From positions 25,503,839 to 25,567,838 of the forward strand of contig CM049316.1 of NCBI GenBank assembly GCA_026874595.1: 64,000 bases of DNA, given 5' to 3'. The notes beneath the pieces were generated by a model that saw only the letters and a program-made list of their open reading frames with translations, did no database searches and was not told where the DNA came from. This DNA is from Sipunculus nudus. Its lineage: Eukaryota; Annelida; Sipuncula; Golfingiida; Sipunculidae. The position numbers and the translations under genes are program-made. Below are positions 1 to 11,329 of the stretch, in pieces; position 1 is the first letter of the stretch; every line of letters begins with the position of its first letter.

Positions 1-1319
1 GAGATGCCATCGGACGCTGCTAAGATGAAGATGAATTCACCTGCCCATTGAGCTTCATGGTCAAGGCTGAAATAAATCTTGAAGTTGCCATGGCAACAAT
101 ATTAATTAATCGTTCTTGTTCAGCTAATGAGCTTTATTCAGCCATAAGCGGCTTAATTGTCTTATTTCAGCTTCTCTTTTATTTCAAGACAAACGAATCT
201 CTATGAATAATGATTTGCAAATGATTCAAGATGACAGAATATCTTATTAGTATTTGCTCTTTTATGGAAACTTTAATAAGATTATAATTTTATTAGATTA
301 ACTAGGTTGGGATAGAATGTGGATTAGGCCCCCATTTGAGCCCCGCTACTTAATTGCGTAAAGTAAAATATAAAATGTTGGAATTTCAGAAATGTGAACG
401 TATATGATTCTTTATTACCATTATTTTGCTCATCCGAGTGTTGCAATCATTAGTCTTGTTTGATGTGTAAATGTTAGGGGGCAATAGACAGGAGTACGGA
501 TAAAAAAAAATCCATCCCCAACAACAGTTCAACAAATGCCAGGAGGAAGCGTCACTGATTAATTTCCCAATATTCCAATTTACAAAAGAAATCTAATGCC
601 CTCTCTTAAATGTTATAATTTTCATTACTGTCACCTCAATTTATGAAATTTATTTTGGTTATTTATACAAACATGTTTTTTGTTATTTTGTAACATTTTA
701 TTTTTTTTAATATAATTTTGATTCTATTTCCCCATTTAAATACATTCAACAACACGCTTAAAGCACACCCTGAATATCTCGACATGAAAAAGATACAGAG
801 ATATGGAGGAAAAACAAAATACTATAAAATATATACATGAAGGACTCAAATTCTAATAAGAATATGTTAAAAAGATGCGATCCATTCCATCACAACGTGA
901 GGGACCAAAGAGCTCATTGTTCCACTCTTAACAAAAAGGGAGCATACCCCACTTGCAACAGGGCCAATGGCTACCTTTATTCTCATTCAAGAAGTAATGC
1001 CAACAAGTAATGGGCTTATTACTTCAGAGAAAATATTCTTGTTAGTATTTGAGTAACAGATAATGAAGAGCACTGGTTTATGTCGAAACACATGAATTCG
1101 TCCTGTATGATGCATTAATTATGAGATATGCGTTGTTTTAAAAAAAAACTACGTCAGCGAGATTTAGATATTTCTTTCTCTATGCATTAAATTCTTGACA
1201 TTATTCAAATATCGTATTTTGAGCCTAGTTGACTAAAAGTCAATTTCGACAATTATCTACCATATATGTGAACGATCACTCACCATGGTATCATGGGCAA
1301 CAGGGAAAACAATAATTAA
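1..1319. other. AT-rich intergenic or intronic DNA, nothing recognised
   Basis: No supported coding region, RNA gene or repeat boundary was seen. The sequence is AT-rich with frequent stops in all frames and short A and T runs. It ends where the reversed family-H repeat begins. Confidence 0.5.
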
Positions 1320-1791
1320 GCTTTCTCTTTTAATTTTTAGCTCAGATGACCCATCCAGGGAGGTCCATGAAAAATATCCTTGGAAACCTGAAATAAGGTC
1401 TCTGTTACCCATATTCATCGAGCTATGAGGCTCCGAAGTATCCCCCAGAATGATGGAAAATTTGATACAAAAGCTCAAGTATCTGAACAACTAATGCATT
1501 GATCCTCATGATTCTTTGGATGGATATTGATCATGCAATTTTTACGAATTTTTTTCTCTATTTTTGAGACCTCTTATGAAAGCAGTCATCTGTTAACAGG
1601 GCACAAATCGTAACGACTGGACCTAGAATCTTTTGTCTTGACTTGCAGGGAGGCCCATGAAAAGTCTACTATGAAACCTGAAATTAGGTCTCTGTTATCC
1701 ACATCCACTGAGCTATGGGGCTACGAAGTACCCCCCCCCCCCCAGAATAATGGAAATTTGATACAAAAGCTCAAGTCTCTAAACAACTAAT
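1320..1791 (-). repeat. Reversed fragment of family-H minisatellite element (copy A)
   Basis: On the minus strand this matches the repeat unit of the 45.5-49.35 kb array. Recognisable landmarks on the plus strand are GACCTAGAATC-like text, the CTGTTACCCATAT-like block, the run of C before AGAATAATGGA, and GATACAAAAGCTCAAG. Two units are present. The fragment opens with TTAGCTCAGATGAC, the outer arm of the hairpin that closes other copies, but the rest of that hairpin and the GACGGACA tract are missing. It stops abruptly at 1791, where an LTR fragment begins. A C13 tract at 1731-1743 sits exactly where the unit normally has five or six C. Confidence 0.75.
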
Positions 1792-1932
1792 TGTTACAGA
1801 TGTCCCTTTATTGTGTGCAGCTGTCTTACATATGTCTGTGTAGCGCTAACATTGTCCGTTGCCATGGGAGACGCGCGAGCTTGCCCGGCCCACGCGTGGG
1901 GTCTGACGTGTAAACACAGCGCTCATACTTAT
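1792..1932 (+). repeat. 5' fragment of a Gmr1-like LTR (partial)
   Basis: The first 30 or so bases, beginning TGTTACAGATGTCCC and running through TTTATTGTGTGCAGC, closely match the start of the LTR at 12827-12000 (minus strand). Beyond that the match weakens, with only short islands (a GCCCGGCC-like block and a CACGTGT-like block). It is probably the front of a diverged LTR, cut off where a LINE was later inserted. It could also belong to a related LTR family. Confidence 0.45.
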
Positions 1933-2681
1933 CTGGAACTTTGGTTTGGTTTAAACATATTTATTTAACCAGGATTACAAAAATACCCGTTAGGCTAATG
2001 CAAATGTTTTCCTGGGAAACATATATACAAACAAAAGTTCAATACAAATATATGGTGATGACAAGTGAACATAGTAACACTGACATAGTTAACCACACAC
2101 ACATACTGCACATAAAATAGTGTATATTACATTTTTACATTAGATCCATGAAAGTGTCAGACAGTTTAAATGAAATTACTATAAAATCGAAATCGGTCTG
2201 TGTCCCTATATAATGTATCTGTATAGGTGACTAAAGAGTTTGAAATTATTTGTAGAAGTCAGGGAGCAGCTGCCACAAAGTAAAATTCTAACTATTTCTA
2301 ACTTAGCTTTCCTAGAGTTATTTTCAGTTATTTGTTGACATGTAAAACAGCAAAATTCTTGCAAACTACCAAGAAGTGTGCGTCTCTGTTTAATATAAAG
2401 TGGGCAGTCTAAGAAATAATGAACAACAGTTTCGTCGGCGAGATCACATGCACAAGTTGTCTTCTCAGTTAAGTTAACCTTAAACAGAATACTGTTTAGG
2501 GAGCTGCAGTCAGTGCGTAACCGCGTGTGTAGGATATTATCACGTCGTATACCACCAAAGAAATAATTTGGCGGCTTTTTTGGATAAAACATATCGCACA
2601 GTGCATTTTTAAATGCTATTCTAACTGCTGTAGAAATAAATGAGTGTTGTCCGGCATGGAGTCTGAATACTGGAACTTTGG
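1933..2681 (-). mobile_element. 5'-truncated LINE (non-LTR retrotransposon) with 12-bp target-site duplication
   Basis: The inserted sequence (1945-2669) is flanked by the direct repeat CTGGAACTTTGG at 1933-1944 and 2670-2681. Read on the minus strand it holds the last part of a reverse-transcriptase ORF, a roughly 260-bp 3' UTR, and ends in a short AAACC-type repeat instead of long poly-A, which is usual for CR1/L2-like LINEs. All of the RT catalytic domain is missing, as expected from incomplete reverse transcription. It lies between two reversed family-H fragments and directly after an LTR fragment, so it is one of the younger insertions in this nest. Confidence 0.8.
2206..2592 (-). pseudogene. 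C-terminal end of a LINE reverse transcriptase
   Basis: This open stretch of about 128 codons carries the motif seen at the end of many non-LTR retrotransposon ORF2 proteins: a run of the type ILHTRLRTDCSSLN, then a Cys-His cluster CACDLADETVVHYFLDCPLY followed by an Arg-rich helix. In intact elements this follows the fingers-palm-thumb RT domain and is thought to bind nucleic acid. The reading frame continues upstream of the Met for a few codons and then runs into the insertion boundary, so no RT motif remains and no activity is expected. The exact LINE clade cannot be fixed from this tail alone. Confidence 0.75.
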
Positions 2682-2785
2682 AATGCTGGCATTTCTAAGG
2701 TTATACGAGCCTTGTTTGCATTTGTAACCGGATAATGTCTCTATCAGACAGGGAGGACCCAGATTGTTTATAATTTTATAGAAAG

Positions 2786-3175
2786 TCGTGACCTAGAATC
2801 GTCTATCTTGACATCCATGGAGGTCCATGAAATATCTCCTTGGAATCCTGAAATTAGGTCTCTGTTACCCATATCCTCCGAGCCTTGGGGCTCAGATGAA
2901 CCCCCCAGAATAACCACGATGCTTTGCATATTGATCATGGAGTGTTACATCAGTTCCTGCAGACTGGTGGCGCCACCTGGAGTTTTTTAATTAATTTAAC
3001 ACAATTTTCTCTACTTTTGAGACCTTCAAAGAGGTGGTTGTTTATTAACAGGTAACAAATTGTAACCGTTGCAATTGGAATCTTCTTGCTTGACACCCAG
3101 GGAGGTCCATGCAAATTCTCCTAAGAAACCATAAATTAGGTCTCTGCTGCCCATATCCTCCGATCTAATCTTCAG
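2786..3175 (-). repeat. Reversed fragment of family-H minisatellite element (copy B)
   Basis: On the plus strand it starts with GTGACCTAGAATC, passes through the GGAGGTCCATG and CTGTTACCCATATCC blocks, includes the GGTGGCGCCACC palindrome that marks the long form of the unit, and repeats into a second unit. It is the probable continuation of copy A, the two being separated by the LTR fragment, the LINE and about 100 bp of other sequence. Confidence 0.75.
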
Positions 3176-5779
3176 CTGAATGGGGATACCAGCTACAAAC
3201 ATTGGCATTCAGATGATAAAATTCCTTTTCAGAATGTCTTCTACGTCAGCTGAGCTTCATGACCCATGGGTCAGTATTTATTTTTTTTTCATATTTTTAA
3301 TAGAACCTGGGAAAATAAATGTGTGTAATTTATATTGGGCCTGCCCCCCCCCCCCCCCCCCCCCCATGAAACAACAATGGCAGAAGTCCCACCTACTTTT
3401 AAGGCCCAACTTACCTTTTATGAAAGTGAAGGCCGTTTGTTTCAGTTAATGAAGAAAGCATACGATTTAACGCGAGAAAGATGAAACGGGGAGAGGGACA
3501 TAATCTATAAGCTAAATACTTTAATTGTAAGTGAAGCTTTTGAACTAGATTAGTTCAAAGCATAATTTGCCGATCGTGTATTAAACTATATGAAAATCAA
3601 AGAGATCATAATATAAATATAGGCATGGCTCATATTTTTTACGTATAATGATTTGTGAACTTAAGAAAATACCTCTTTGGGCTTCAAAGGGACTCTTAAC
3701 CACGTGCACGCTGGCCTTGATCTATGCACTACCTCAAAGGACAAATGTCTTCCACTTGCAAGATCATAAATCTTTAGGGTAACTAGGGTATCTTTGATGC
3801 ACCACGTATTCCTATCCGACCCTGTACAGGAAATATAATTATATTCCACCAGGAATCAAGGATAGAACCGAGTTTGAAACTGCTTCAAGCGGAATTATTC
3901 GCAAGAGTGCCGTCCTATTAACTTCACAACAAATCAAGCTAAAAATAACGTATTTGTGCCGTCGCTAGAAGGAGCTTTATGATTTCTACTCTTCCAGTAT
4001 ATGAATTTATGAATGAGTATTGCTTGTTACCGATGATTGATCGTTGATGTAGTACCCTAAACCATATCCACAGTCTCTTCTCACGAGGGTTTGGGAGGTT
4101 GATCTGCACGGGAAACCCGACGTATCCCAGCAGACAATAAGATAAGCCACCTGAAGCATCGCCCGTCCCGCCAAGTTTCAGTTCTATTTTAGAATAGCGG
4201 AATCAATAACGTTGGATTTCAAGCCTTAGGTTCTCTGGTTGCTATGTTATTACCGATTTTTTATTCAGCCCCTCCTTTTCTTTTTTTCAACAAAACGAAC
4301 TTCTTTCTGCTCAGGTCAAAATACTACATAATGTTTATTAATGGTCAAAACGGTCTTCTGCTGCTTCCTACATGCTTTGGTCTGAAGAAAAATATTTGGA
4401 AGTGTAGTCACTCAACTGTAAAAATAAGAATGTAGAGAATTCTTCGAATGCATCATGTATTGTTGAATGGCTAGACAAATTTACATTCTTATTTGGAATG
4501 ATTGGTTTTGCTGGTAAACTTTGCATACAGCAAAACTGAACTGATAGTGAGAAAAATAGTCATAATATTGCTCCTGATTACGTCCCTTTAAGCCCAGCTA
4601 AGAATATTCTGTAAACACATGCATGTTTGTTTCTTAGCTGTTTTCTGGTTGGTATACTAGCAGGTTTACTACTGAACCGACTTCAACGTAACTTTATTAA
4701 TGGATATACGTCAGGGCTACGTTTAGTATTGGATTTGTCTTGGCGGATGCATGCGCTCCTCTGAGTGCGGTTATAGAATTAATTGCATTATTTCAAACGT
4801 TTCGAACAAGAACCATATGAGTAATTTCCCTCATTATAATATTAAAAAACGGAAGATGTCAGGGAGCTCTAAAATTATAAATAGATGACAGAAATATAAC
4901 AATTAATTTTCGGATAGAAAGGGTAGTGTCAACATCTTTTGTATCGATATTAGGAAACTCTCAAAATGCATATGATAACCAAAACCATTAACCAGGCCAT
5001 CCAAAATAAAATTGTTTATTGAATGACCATTGTTTTTAACTAAACATTTTGACCGAAACAGCCATCCTGTTTTAATGTATACTACATATGAATAACAATG
5101 GTATCTTCGAACGTTGGAGCACCAATAAGCTGTATTACTGCATTACGGAAAATTATAATGACAATCTATTATATCATGGCTAAAGAAACTGGAATAGCTC
5201 TTCAGAACCGCAGATGTGGTTCCATAAACAACCGTCACAAATTAAATGTAAAGTATAGACCTTAAACTGACACGTTAAATTTACACAATTGAATAAGGAT
5301 TCAATACAGATTTTGAAATACAGACAGTCTCTAGGTGACGGTCTTTATTGAATACGCACTTATTATCAATAATAATTTATTTAGCAGATGGAACATTTAG
5401 CCATGTAGATATCACACTTATGTGTTTGGGATCTGAAATTATCAGATCAAGTCAAAACGTGGTGCCAGGAATTCAGAACAAGCCTATGATATTCTATGAA
5501 GGACATTTTGCATACATCTATTATTGCCTGGAATTGGTGGAGTCGGAAATCATCGACCGTTTAGTTCCAAAGTTCAATGTCTTTTCCACTGGCTTCCATC
5601 ATTATATTTCATATTTTATATTGTACGCTGATAACATACCTGAGCTATGCTGCAGTCGTTCAGTAGGCTTACCTTAACCTATATACATAACATTGTCTAA
5701 AGTTCATCAATGACCTCCTCACTTTTCTTCTGGATGTCGTATATTGGACGTAGATCATCCGGCAATTTCTGAGAATTAA
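3176..5779. other. AT-rich stretch with a C22 tract, no gene recognised
   Basis: A run of 22 C lies at 3344-3365. A 109-codon open frame at 5348-5677 has no recognisable motif, and its base composition matches its surroundings, so I do not call it a gene. No other repeat boundary was identified. Confidence 0.45.
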
Positions 5780-5985
5780 TAACCTAAATAATCTAAATAA
5801 TCTTTATTTAACATGGATTATTTAATTACTAATACGAGACACTCTCCATGGCTCGGAAGGTGGAACCCGAGCGACCCGGAGAATACCACCGACCTTGGAC
5901 GGGCCAACAGAACCCATTTTTCTGGGGATAGAACACGGGTCGCCAGCGGAAAGAGCCGAGCGTGTTACCACTCGACTTTCCAGCT
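5780..5985 (-). mobile_element. tRNA-derived SINE (copy 1)
   Basis: Read on the minus strand the element opens with GGAAAGTCGAGTGGTAACAC, which contains a pol III A-box-like sequence, followed about 35 bp later by a degraded B box (GTGTTCTATCCCC). The same head with a better B box occurs at 56690-56770. The body continues through a GGTCGGTGGTATTCTCCGGG-like region. The 3' end reads CCATGTTAAATAAAG, then a short ATTATTTAG tandem tail. That tail resembles the 3' end of the LINE at 1945-2669, suggesting the LINE supplied the reverse transcriptase. The A and B boxes are internal promoter elements. Confidence 0.65.
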
Positions 5986-6169
5986 CCCCATGAACACTTA
6001 TTGCTTATTTTTATGTTCTATTATGTCAGTTCTGTTTTTCCTACTTCTTTCCTACTTTCCTACCTGTCTTTCCTACTTTTAATTTTTTTTGCTTGTGCAC
6101 AATAATCTGCAACAGTTCTTTAAAAGGGTTAACAGTATTAAATAAAGGGCTACCTGCAGACAACAGTTG

Positions 6170-6495
6170 CATCGAAGTCCCTATGACAGCTTCTTATCTG
6201 CGTTTAGTTTGGTTTTCTAATAAACATTACGTCTTTCTAACCAGGTACCATATTATATTTTTAAAGAGAAAATAAAAATAGGTCTTTCCAGGTTTCTCAG
6301 CCACAAATGAGTATACTTTTACAAGGAATATATTTTTATAACCAGGTCTTCATCGCTTATACAAATAAAACTGCTATTTAATTAACATCATCCTTCTTTT
6401 GAGAGGCTTTAAAGGAGTTTCGTCTTTGTATCATATTTCAGAAGTAATTATTGTTCCCAAACATTTGTTAAGCAAATATGCCATCATCTTACTAA
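6170..6495 (+). repeat. Dispersed repeat, paired with 16160-16490
   Basis: This region aligns over about 320 bp, in the same orientation, with 16160-16490. Shared landmarks include AACATTACGTCTTTCTA, CCAGGTTTCTCAG, CCTTCTTTTGAGAGGCTTT and AAGTAATTATTGTTCCC, with many substitutions between the two. No coding potential or termini were recognised, so the repeat class is unknown. Confidence 0.65.
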
Positions 6496-8034
6496 AACTG
6501 CAGACTTCCAGCTTCTTATGCATATAGAACATCTTTAACGTCATGGAGACAACCTACGCAGGAAGAAAATTCATTATCAGTAACTGAACACCTCATGCCA
6601 TATTGGAAATTACATTGAAGAAAACTGTTTGTTTATAAAGGAATCTATTGTCCCTTTGGAAATCTTTATTGGCAGGTCGTGGAGTGTCCTAAGAAAACTA
6701 ATGAAAGTATTCTTAAGGTTAATTGTAGCTGGCAGGATACCGATTAACACTAAGACTTAATGGACCGGGATCAGGTCTGGTGGCATCGCCGTATATCCTC
6801 AGATTTCCCGGCTGACAGCCCGGCAGCCGGACTTCCATTATCCAATCTAGACAATGTGCCCACCTTCTGGTTTAATGGAGTGGGGTGTGAGAGCTGTTGA
6901 GGAATTTGTGGTGTCTAAGATCACTTTTGTCACACATTCCACCGAACAGAGTCCTTCAGTACCGGACCTTATTGATCTAAGTACCTACACGCGCTCGGAC
7001 GAAAAATCAACATCATTTATTTCGAGTCTAAATCTGCCCGGACTTCATTATAATGGGGACATGTAAACATAAGCCGGTCAACGACAGCGGATTTCTAAAG
7101 CCATTACGCGGGGTTCAGGCGCCGAGGGTACACAGACCTTTGTCATAAATCGGTCCCGTCACAATGAATCTAAAGATACCGACGCGTCACCCGTGCTTCT
7201 GCCTCGCTGTGATTATTTTATATGGTATAAGGATGAGGCGAGGGGTACGGAACTCAATATAATTGTCTGCCAGACTTGAAGAGGTTTAATAACGCATCAC
7301 CCTCTCTCCAATGATCAATTTCTTAACAGCTTTCATGATGTGTCAACTCTTCGAATAATTCATGAAGTCGCAATTATGTGCACCTCTTCTGCCTCTTCGG
7401 GCGTTGACTTAATTATCACAAACTTACTTAATTAATCCAAACGCTGGTAGTGGGAAACCAATTGAGCAAGAGGTGAACGCTTCGATAATGCACGGTATAG
7501 AATATCAATGTAAATTTACTTAACATTTTTTTTCCAACTATAATTGTTCTAGCAAAATCAATAATTCAATAATTATTTTATTAATTTATTACTATATCAT
7601 TATTATTTTCATTATGATAATCATCAACGTTATCATGCAGAGTGACTTTGTTGTTACAACACGTAATGGAATTAATCCCTCTTTATTTTCCTTGGTCACC
7701 ATTTGTGAAAGATATTGGGGGGACACAATTCTTATACAGGCAGACAAAAACACACGTAAGCCATAAAAGAGATTAAAACATGATGCTATTCAACATTTAT
7801 GTTGTATATATTTAGGGATACTTCTATGGGGCAGGTATACAGAGCCAACCATCAGAATAAAATGTTGTATGACAATTTTTTTTTCTGCAATATTTACGAC
7901 ACCAAGAGCAACTGTGAAATGGTTTATTTTTTCACGTGTCTTTAATGACATTCAATCTCATCAGTGGATCTGAAATATTGCACAAAAAAACCCCACATAC
8001 ATCGTATTCTAAGACAATACATACGTATAAACTG
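6496..8034. other. No feature recognised
   Basis: A somewhat GC-richer patch lies at 6760-7200 with a 70-codon open frame, but nothing in it resembles a known domain. The rest is AT-rich and uninformative. Confidence 0.4.
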
Positions 8035-8210
8035 CAGTAGAACCTCCGAATTACGGACACTGCCGGGACCGGACATTCTTCCCGCAGTAGGGAGGTGCTT
8101 TTAGTAATATGGTTATAGATGTAGGGATCTACTTTTAAGGGACTGTCGTAAAACGGTGTCCTTAGTACAGAGGTGCTCGTAAGGAAGGGGGAGGGGGGTG
8201 GGGTCCACTG
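8035..8210. mobile_element. Probable pogo/Tigger-like MITE
   Basis: The left end reads CAGTAGAACCTCCGAATTACG and the right end closes in CACTG, preceded by GGTGTCCTTAGTACAGAGG, which is roughly the reverse complement of the left subterminal part. The CAGTRGAACC start and CACTG end are typical of pogo/Tigger-type elements of the Tc1-mariner superfamily. I do not see a clean TA duplication, and the right terminus is distorted by a G-rich insertion. Confidence 0.45.
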
Positions 8211-8269
8211 TTATTTCTTCATTGTTATTTGTTTATCCCTGTGAAATAGTCTTTTCTCATTGCAGATAA

Positions 8270-8298
8270 TTTTTTTTTTTTTGGGGGGGGGGGGGGGG
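8270..8298. repeat. T13-G16 homopolymer junction
   Basis: A run of 13 T is followed directly by a run of 16 G. The G tract could form a quadruplex. It lies between the MITE at 8035-8210 and the inverted-repeat element that follows. Confidence 0.9.
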
Positions 8299-8368
8299 AG
8301 AAATGGAGTGTAAAACATAGATTCATTAAAATAGACATCCCTTTTTGCATGGAATGTCTCCTTAAGCA

Positions 8369-9299
8369 GGCCACACACAGAGCTGACGAGACGAGATCGG
8401 ATCGGACCAGACAGGACTGAAAATTCTGTAGAGTCCGCCACAATCTTTCCCAGCCCGGTCCGGTCCTAGAGGGGTCGCACACAGAGCGGATCGGATAGGA
8501 TTTTTTAATAAGATACTCTTATATTATATTATATTATATTATATTATATACATACATACATACAAAAATTATGGCATCTCTATCTGAGATAATATACTTC
8601 CATTTATATAAATAAACCTGGATATCTACAATCTAATAAATTTATGGTAACTTCACCTGTCATCATAAAACACATATAAACAATGGTATTGTGCTATGAC
8701 GTATTTGCTTTGTATTACATCACTCAAAATTTAGTTTTCTGTATATAAATAGGAAACTATATTTATGTACAATACTACTGTTTTGATCATTCTTAACTAT
8801 CGAAATATGATCAACAGAAGTATATCTTTGGTTGTTATTTTTATATTAAATTGCAATTACACGTGAATCCTTTATGCTGTATTTAGATGATAGATGTGGT
8901 GAGCAACACTATTTTTTTAGCAAGTATTTTCCTTTATAGCTAAAAGGTACACCAAACTCCAAGTGTCACTCACGTTATTTAACGTCTCTTAATTCGCCAT
9001 CTTCAGATTTGTACGTCTATCATGTGATTCATAGAGCTGCTCTCATTGGTCAATGACAAAGTCCCGATCCTTGCTAGTCCTAAATCCCCGCAAACAGAGC
9101 GGACTCAAGCGGACCGGACCGGACCACTCAGGACCAGTCCTGAAATATCAAAACATTTTGATATGGTCAGGATCGCTCAGGACTGGGTCCGGAGTGGTCC
9201 CGGACTGGCAGTCCGGTCCGCAAACTGCCGCAAACTGAGCGGACCGGACCGGATTCAAGTCCGGTCCGATCTCGTCTCGTCTCGTCCGCTTTGTGTGCC
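8369..9299. mobile_element. Inverted-repeat DNA element, about 931 bp, rich in GGACCGGACC
   Basis: The left end (8369-8407) reads GGCCACACACAGAGC, then GACGAGACGAGATCGGAT. The right end (9259-9299) is its reverse complement apart from small differences, including a third GACGA unit. A GCACACAGAGCGGA-like sequence recurs inside at about 8466, 9089 and 9229. Near the right end a second palindrome (about 9105-9205) is centred on ATATCAAAACATTTTGATAT. The GC-rich arms stand out from an AT-rich interior that includes a TATAT-type microsatellite at 8519-8550. No transposase is encoded. The superfamily is undetermined because I see no convincing target-site duplication. Confidence 0.65.
8519..8566. 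repeat. ATATT/CATA microsatellite
   Basis: Several ATATT units are followed by four CATA units, inside the inverted-repeat element at 8369-9299. Confidence 0.85.
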
Positions 9300-9499
9300 G
9301 CCTACTTTAGTGATAACGCCTCCTATTGCAGTGATGTATTTCAATGCACACCCTTGCAGTAATCCTTACATTAGGGGTATTAATAAGACCTTAACTCTAC
9401 CAGTGCTTCAGTCTAGCGCACAAAGTTTTGTCAAAACTGTTTAAATATCGGAGAACAACAATTATAATTATGCAGCAAACTGCAAGACACTTAATACCC

Positions 9500-9645
9500 A
9501 CGCCAGGAGGGTATGTTTTATCCCCGTTCGTGTGAATGTGTGTATTCAGAATAAGACCCACGCAGTCGTGAACGGTATCTCATAAAAAAATCAGGGTATT
9601 TCGGGGATGCGCCAGCAAAGAATTGATTGAATTTTGGTTTGGAGG
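9500..9645 (+). repeat. Family-P dispersed repeat, head part
   Basis: It contains the family landmarks CCAGGAGGGTATG, CCCGTTCGTGTG, a GT-rich stretch, CAGTCGTGAACGG, ATCTCAT and CAGGGTATTTCGGGG. The same string of landmarks occurs at 23498, 29455, 58598 and 59405. The tail of this copy appears only at 10104-10310, so about 460 bp of other sequence interrupts it. Confidence 0.65.
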
Positions 9646-10103
9646 AATATTAAAGGGGCCCAATCACCTACCTGATCTTTGCAAACTAACGGTAATTCCT
9701 TGGAGCTATTATAAAAATAGGCCAGGATTTATGGATATGACTCTACACAGGCTGCTTGTTTAGTTTATATCAACATGGTTATAATATGAGGGGGCCCACC
9801 AATATAATGAAAACAAATTTAACAAGGGCATCCTTCGGCAAGTCAAATAAACCAGAGCTTTGCAAATGGCGTTTTGCATTAAGTGACATTTATACCTCCG
9901 CGTATATGCAACCTATCACCTTAGGTTACATGTTTTTTCCTGTTTGTCAACATTGCTGTGCTTACAAACATGTTGATGATAAACAAGTTCATGCATACTT
10001 CACTAAAGTCTTGTAAGAAATGTCACAACCAAAATTACTCTTATATCATTAATATATACACAGAGGAAGCCAGATATCACATACATTTTTTAAGGTAGGA
10101 GAA

Positions 10104-10310
10104 TGGTCACCTTTAACAAATGTAAAGTCACTTCTGCAGGAATGAACCTGTGAATATTGACCGAAGTGAATGCAAATACTGGTTGACGAGCATCCCGCAA
10201 AAAGGAACCACACACACGATTAATGCAAACACGGTTTTTGGGAGCTTCCATCATTCTCGCAATAGGCGGAGGCTTGTATTCATAAGAAGATTTTTCATGT
10301 AAGAAAGAGG
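10104..10310 (+). repeat. Family-P dispersed repeat, tail part
   Basis: It contains the 3' landmarks of the family: GTAAAGTCACTT, ATGAACCTGTGAATATT, GTGAATGCAAATAC, GGGAGCTTCC and GGCGGAGGCTTGTATTC. It probably belongs with the head at 9500-9645. This copy repeats the GAATGCAAA-type block, so it may have an internal duplication. Confidence 0.6.
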
Positions 10311-10437
10311 CTTGCGCTTCTATTAAATATTATTTTATGGAGAAATGAAAGGGTAAATACTTTTAGCTTTATAAGTTGAAGGAACTGATTTTAAAAATGA
10401 TTAATACCATATAGCAATTACCATGGGCGTAGCGAAA

Positions 10438-10448
10438 GGGGGGGGGGG
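10438..10448. repeat. G11 tract
   Basis: An uninterrupted run of 11 G lies in otherwise AT-rich sequence. Confidence 0.9.
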
Positions 10449-10573
10449 TGTACCCTCGCATCCAATACTTCCCATTCTCCCGGAATTTAAATTGGTCTAA
10501 TAATTATTAAACTTTCTAAAATACAATCATGAAATTCCTGCCAATGGTATCTACATATTTTGGACCTTTTTCG

Positions 10574-10729
10574 AAAATGAAGCATTGCACATGCAGATAA
10601 TTGATTTATTGTTTATTGATAATTCTACATTTTATTCCGTTTGATCCTGCAAATCTGTTTTTTTTTCAATTTATACATTTAATAAAACTGATATTTCTGG
10701 AATTAAAACGTGAAATTTAATATATGTAA

Positions 10730-10784
<55 letters not shown>
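10574..10784. repeat. Block X plus (TA)n array
   Basis: Block X (about 10574-10734, beginning ATGAAGCATTGCACATGCAG and containing GATATTTCTGGAATTAAA) is repeated at 13000-13160. In both places it runs directly into a (TA)n array, here 10735-10784. The reversed Gmr1-like element abuts the right edge of this array. Confidence 0.8.
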
Positions 10785-10785
<1 letters not shown>

Positions 10786-11286
10786 GGCATAATTTATACT
10801 GGTACAGTCCTTGCGGCGTCATAAATGCGGATACTTCTTTCGCTCGTCCTCTCAGCGGAACTTGCACGAATCCTATTTAGCAAGTCAAACTTGGAAACAT
10901 ATCTGGAGCTACGGACTCTATCAATACAATCATCGATCCTCGGAATCGGGAACGTGTCAGACTTGGTTACTGAGTTCAGTTGTCGATAATCTGTGCACCA
11001 ACGGTAACTTCCATCAGGTTTTGGCACAAGAATACATGGTGAACTCCAGTTACTGTTACTAGGTTCAATAAAATCATTGTCCAGCAAATATTGAATCTCA
11101 TCTTGTAGATACTTTTGATTTTCTAGATTCAGTCTATAAGGATGCTGCTTGACTGCTCTTGCCTCGCCAACATCGACGTCATGGCATAATATGTTAGTTC
11201 ACGTTGGAATGTCACTAAACAAATGTTCATAATTCCGCAGCAGGTTCTTGAGGTCTTGTTATTGTTGTGCGATAAGGTGTGACAGA
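10785..11286 (-). pseudogene. N-terminal half of Gmr1-like reverse transcriptase
   Basis: This encodes the fingers region and the start of the palm of a Ty3/gypsy-type reverse transcriptase. The region before the first Met still shows a linker with LKNLLRNYEHLFSDIP. The main open stretch carries CILVPKPDGSYRWCTDYRQLN, a gypsy RT fingers motif, and then SKFDLL, which holds the first catalytic Asp. A frameshift follows, and the gene is cut before the Y-x-D-D motif, exactly at the (TA)n array. The corresponding fingers motif is deleted from the copy at 35212-35858, so the two copies complement each other as evidence for the family. Confidence 0.85.
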
Positions 11287-11329
11287 TTTCTTCTTACGCA
11301 TATTTGGTGTCAACAGTTTATGTAATGTA

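Noticed and set aside
5348-5677. 109-codon open frame
   Set aside because: No recognisable motif, composition like the flanks, no supporting splice or start context.
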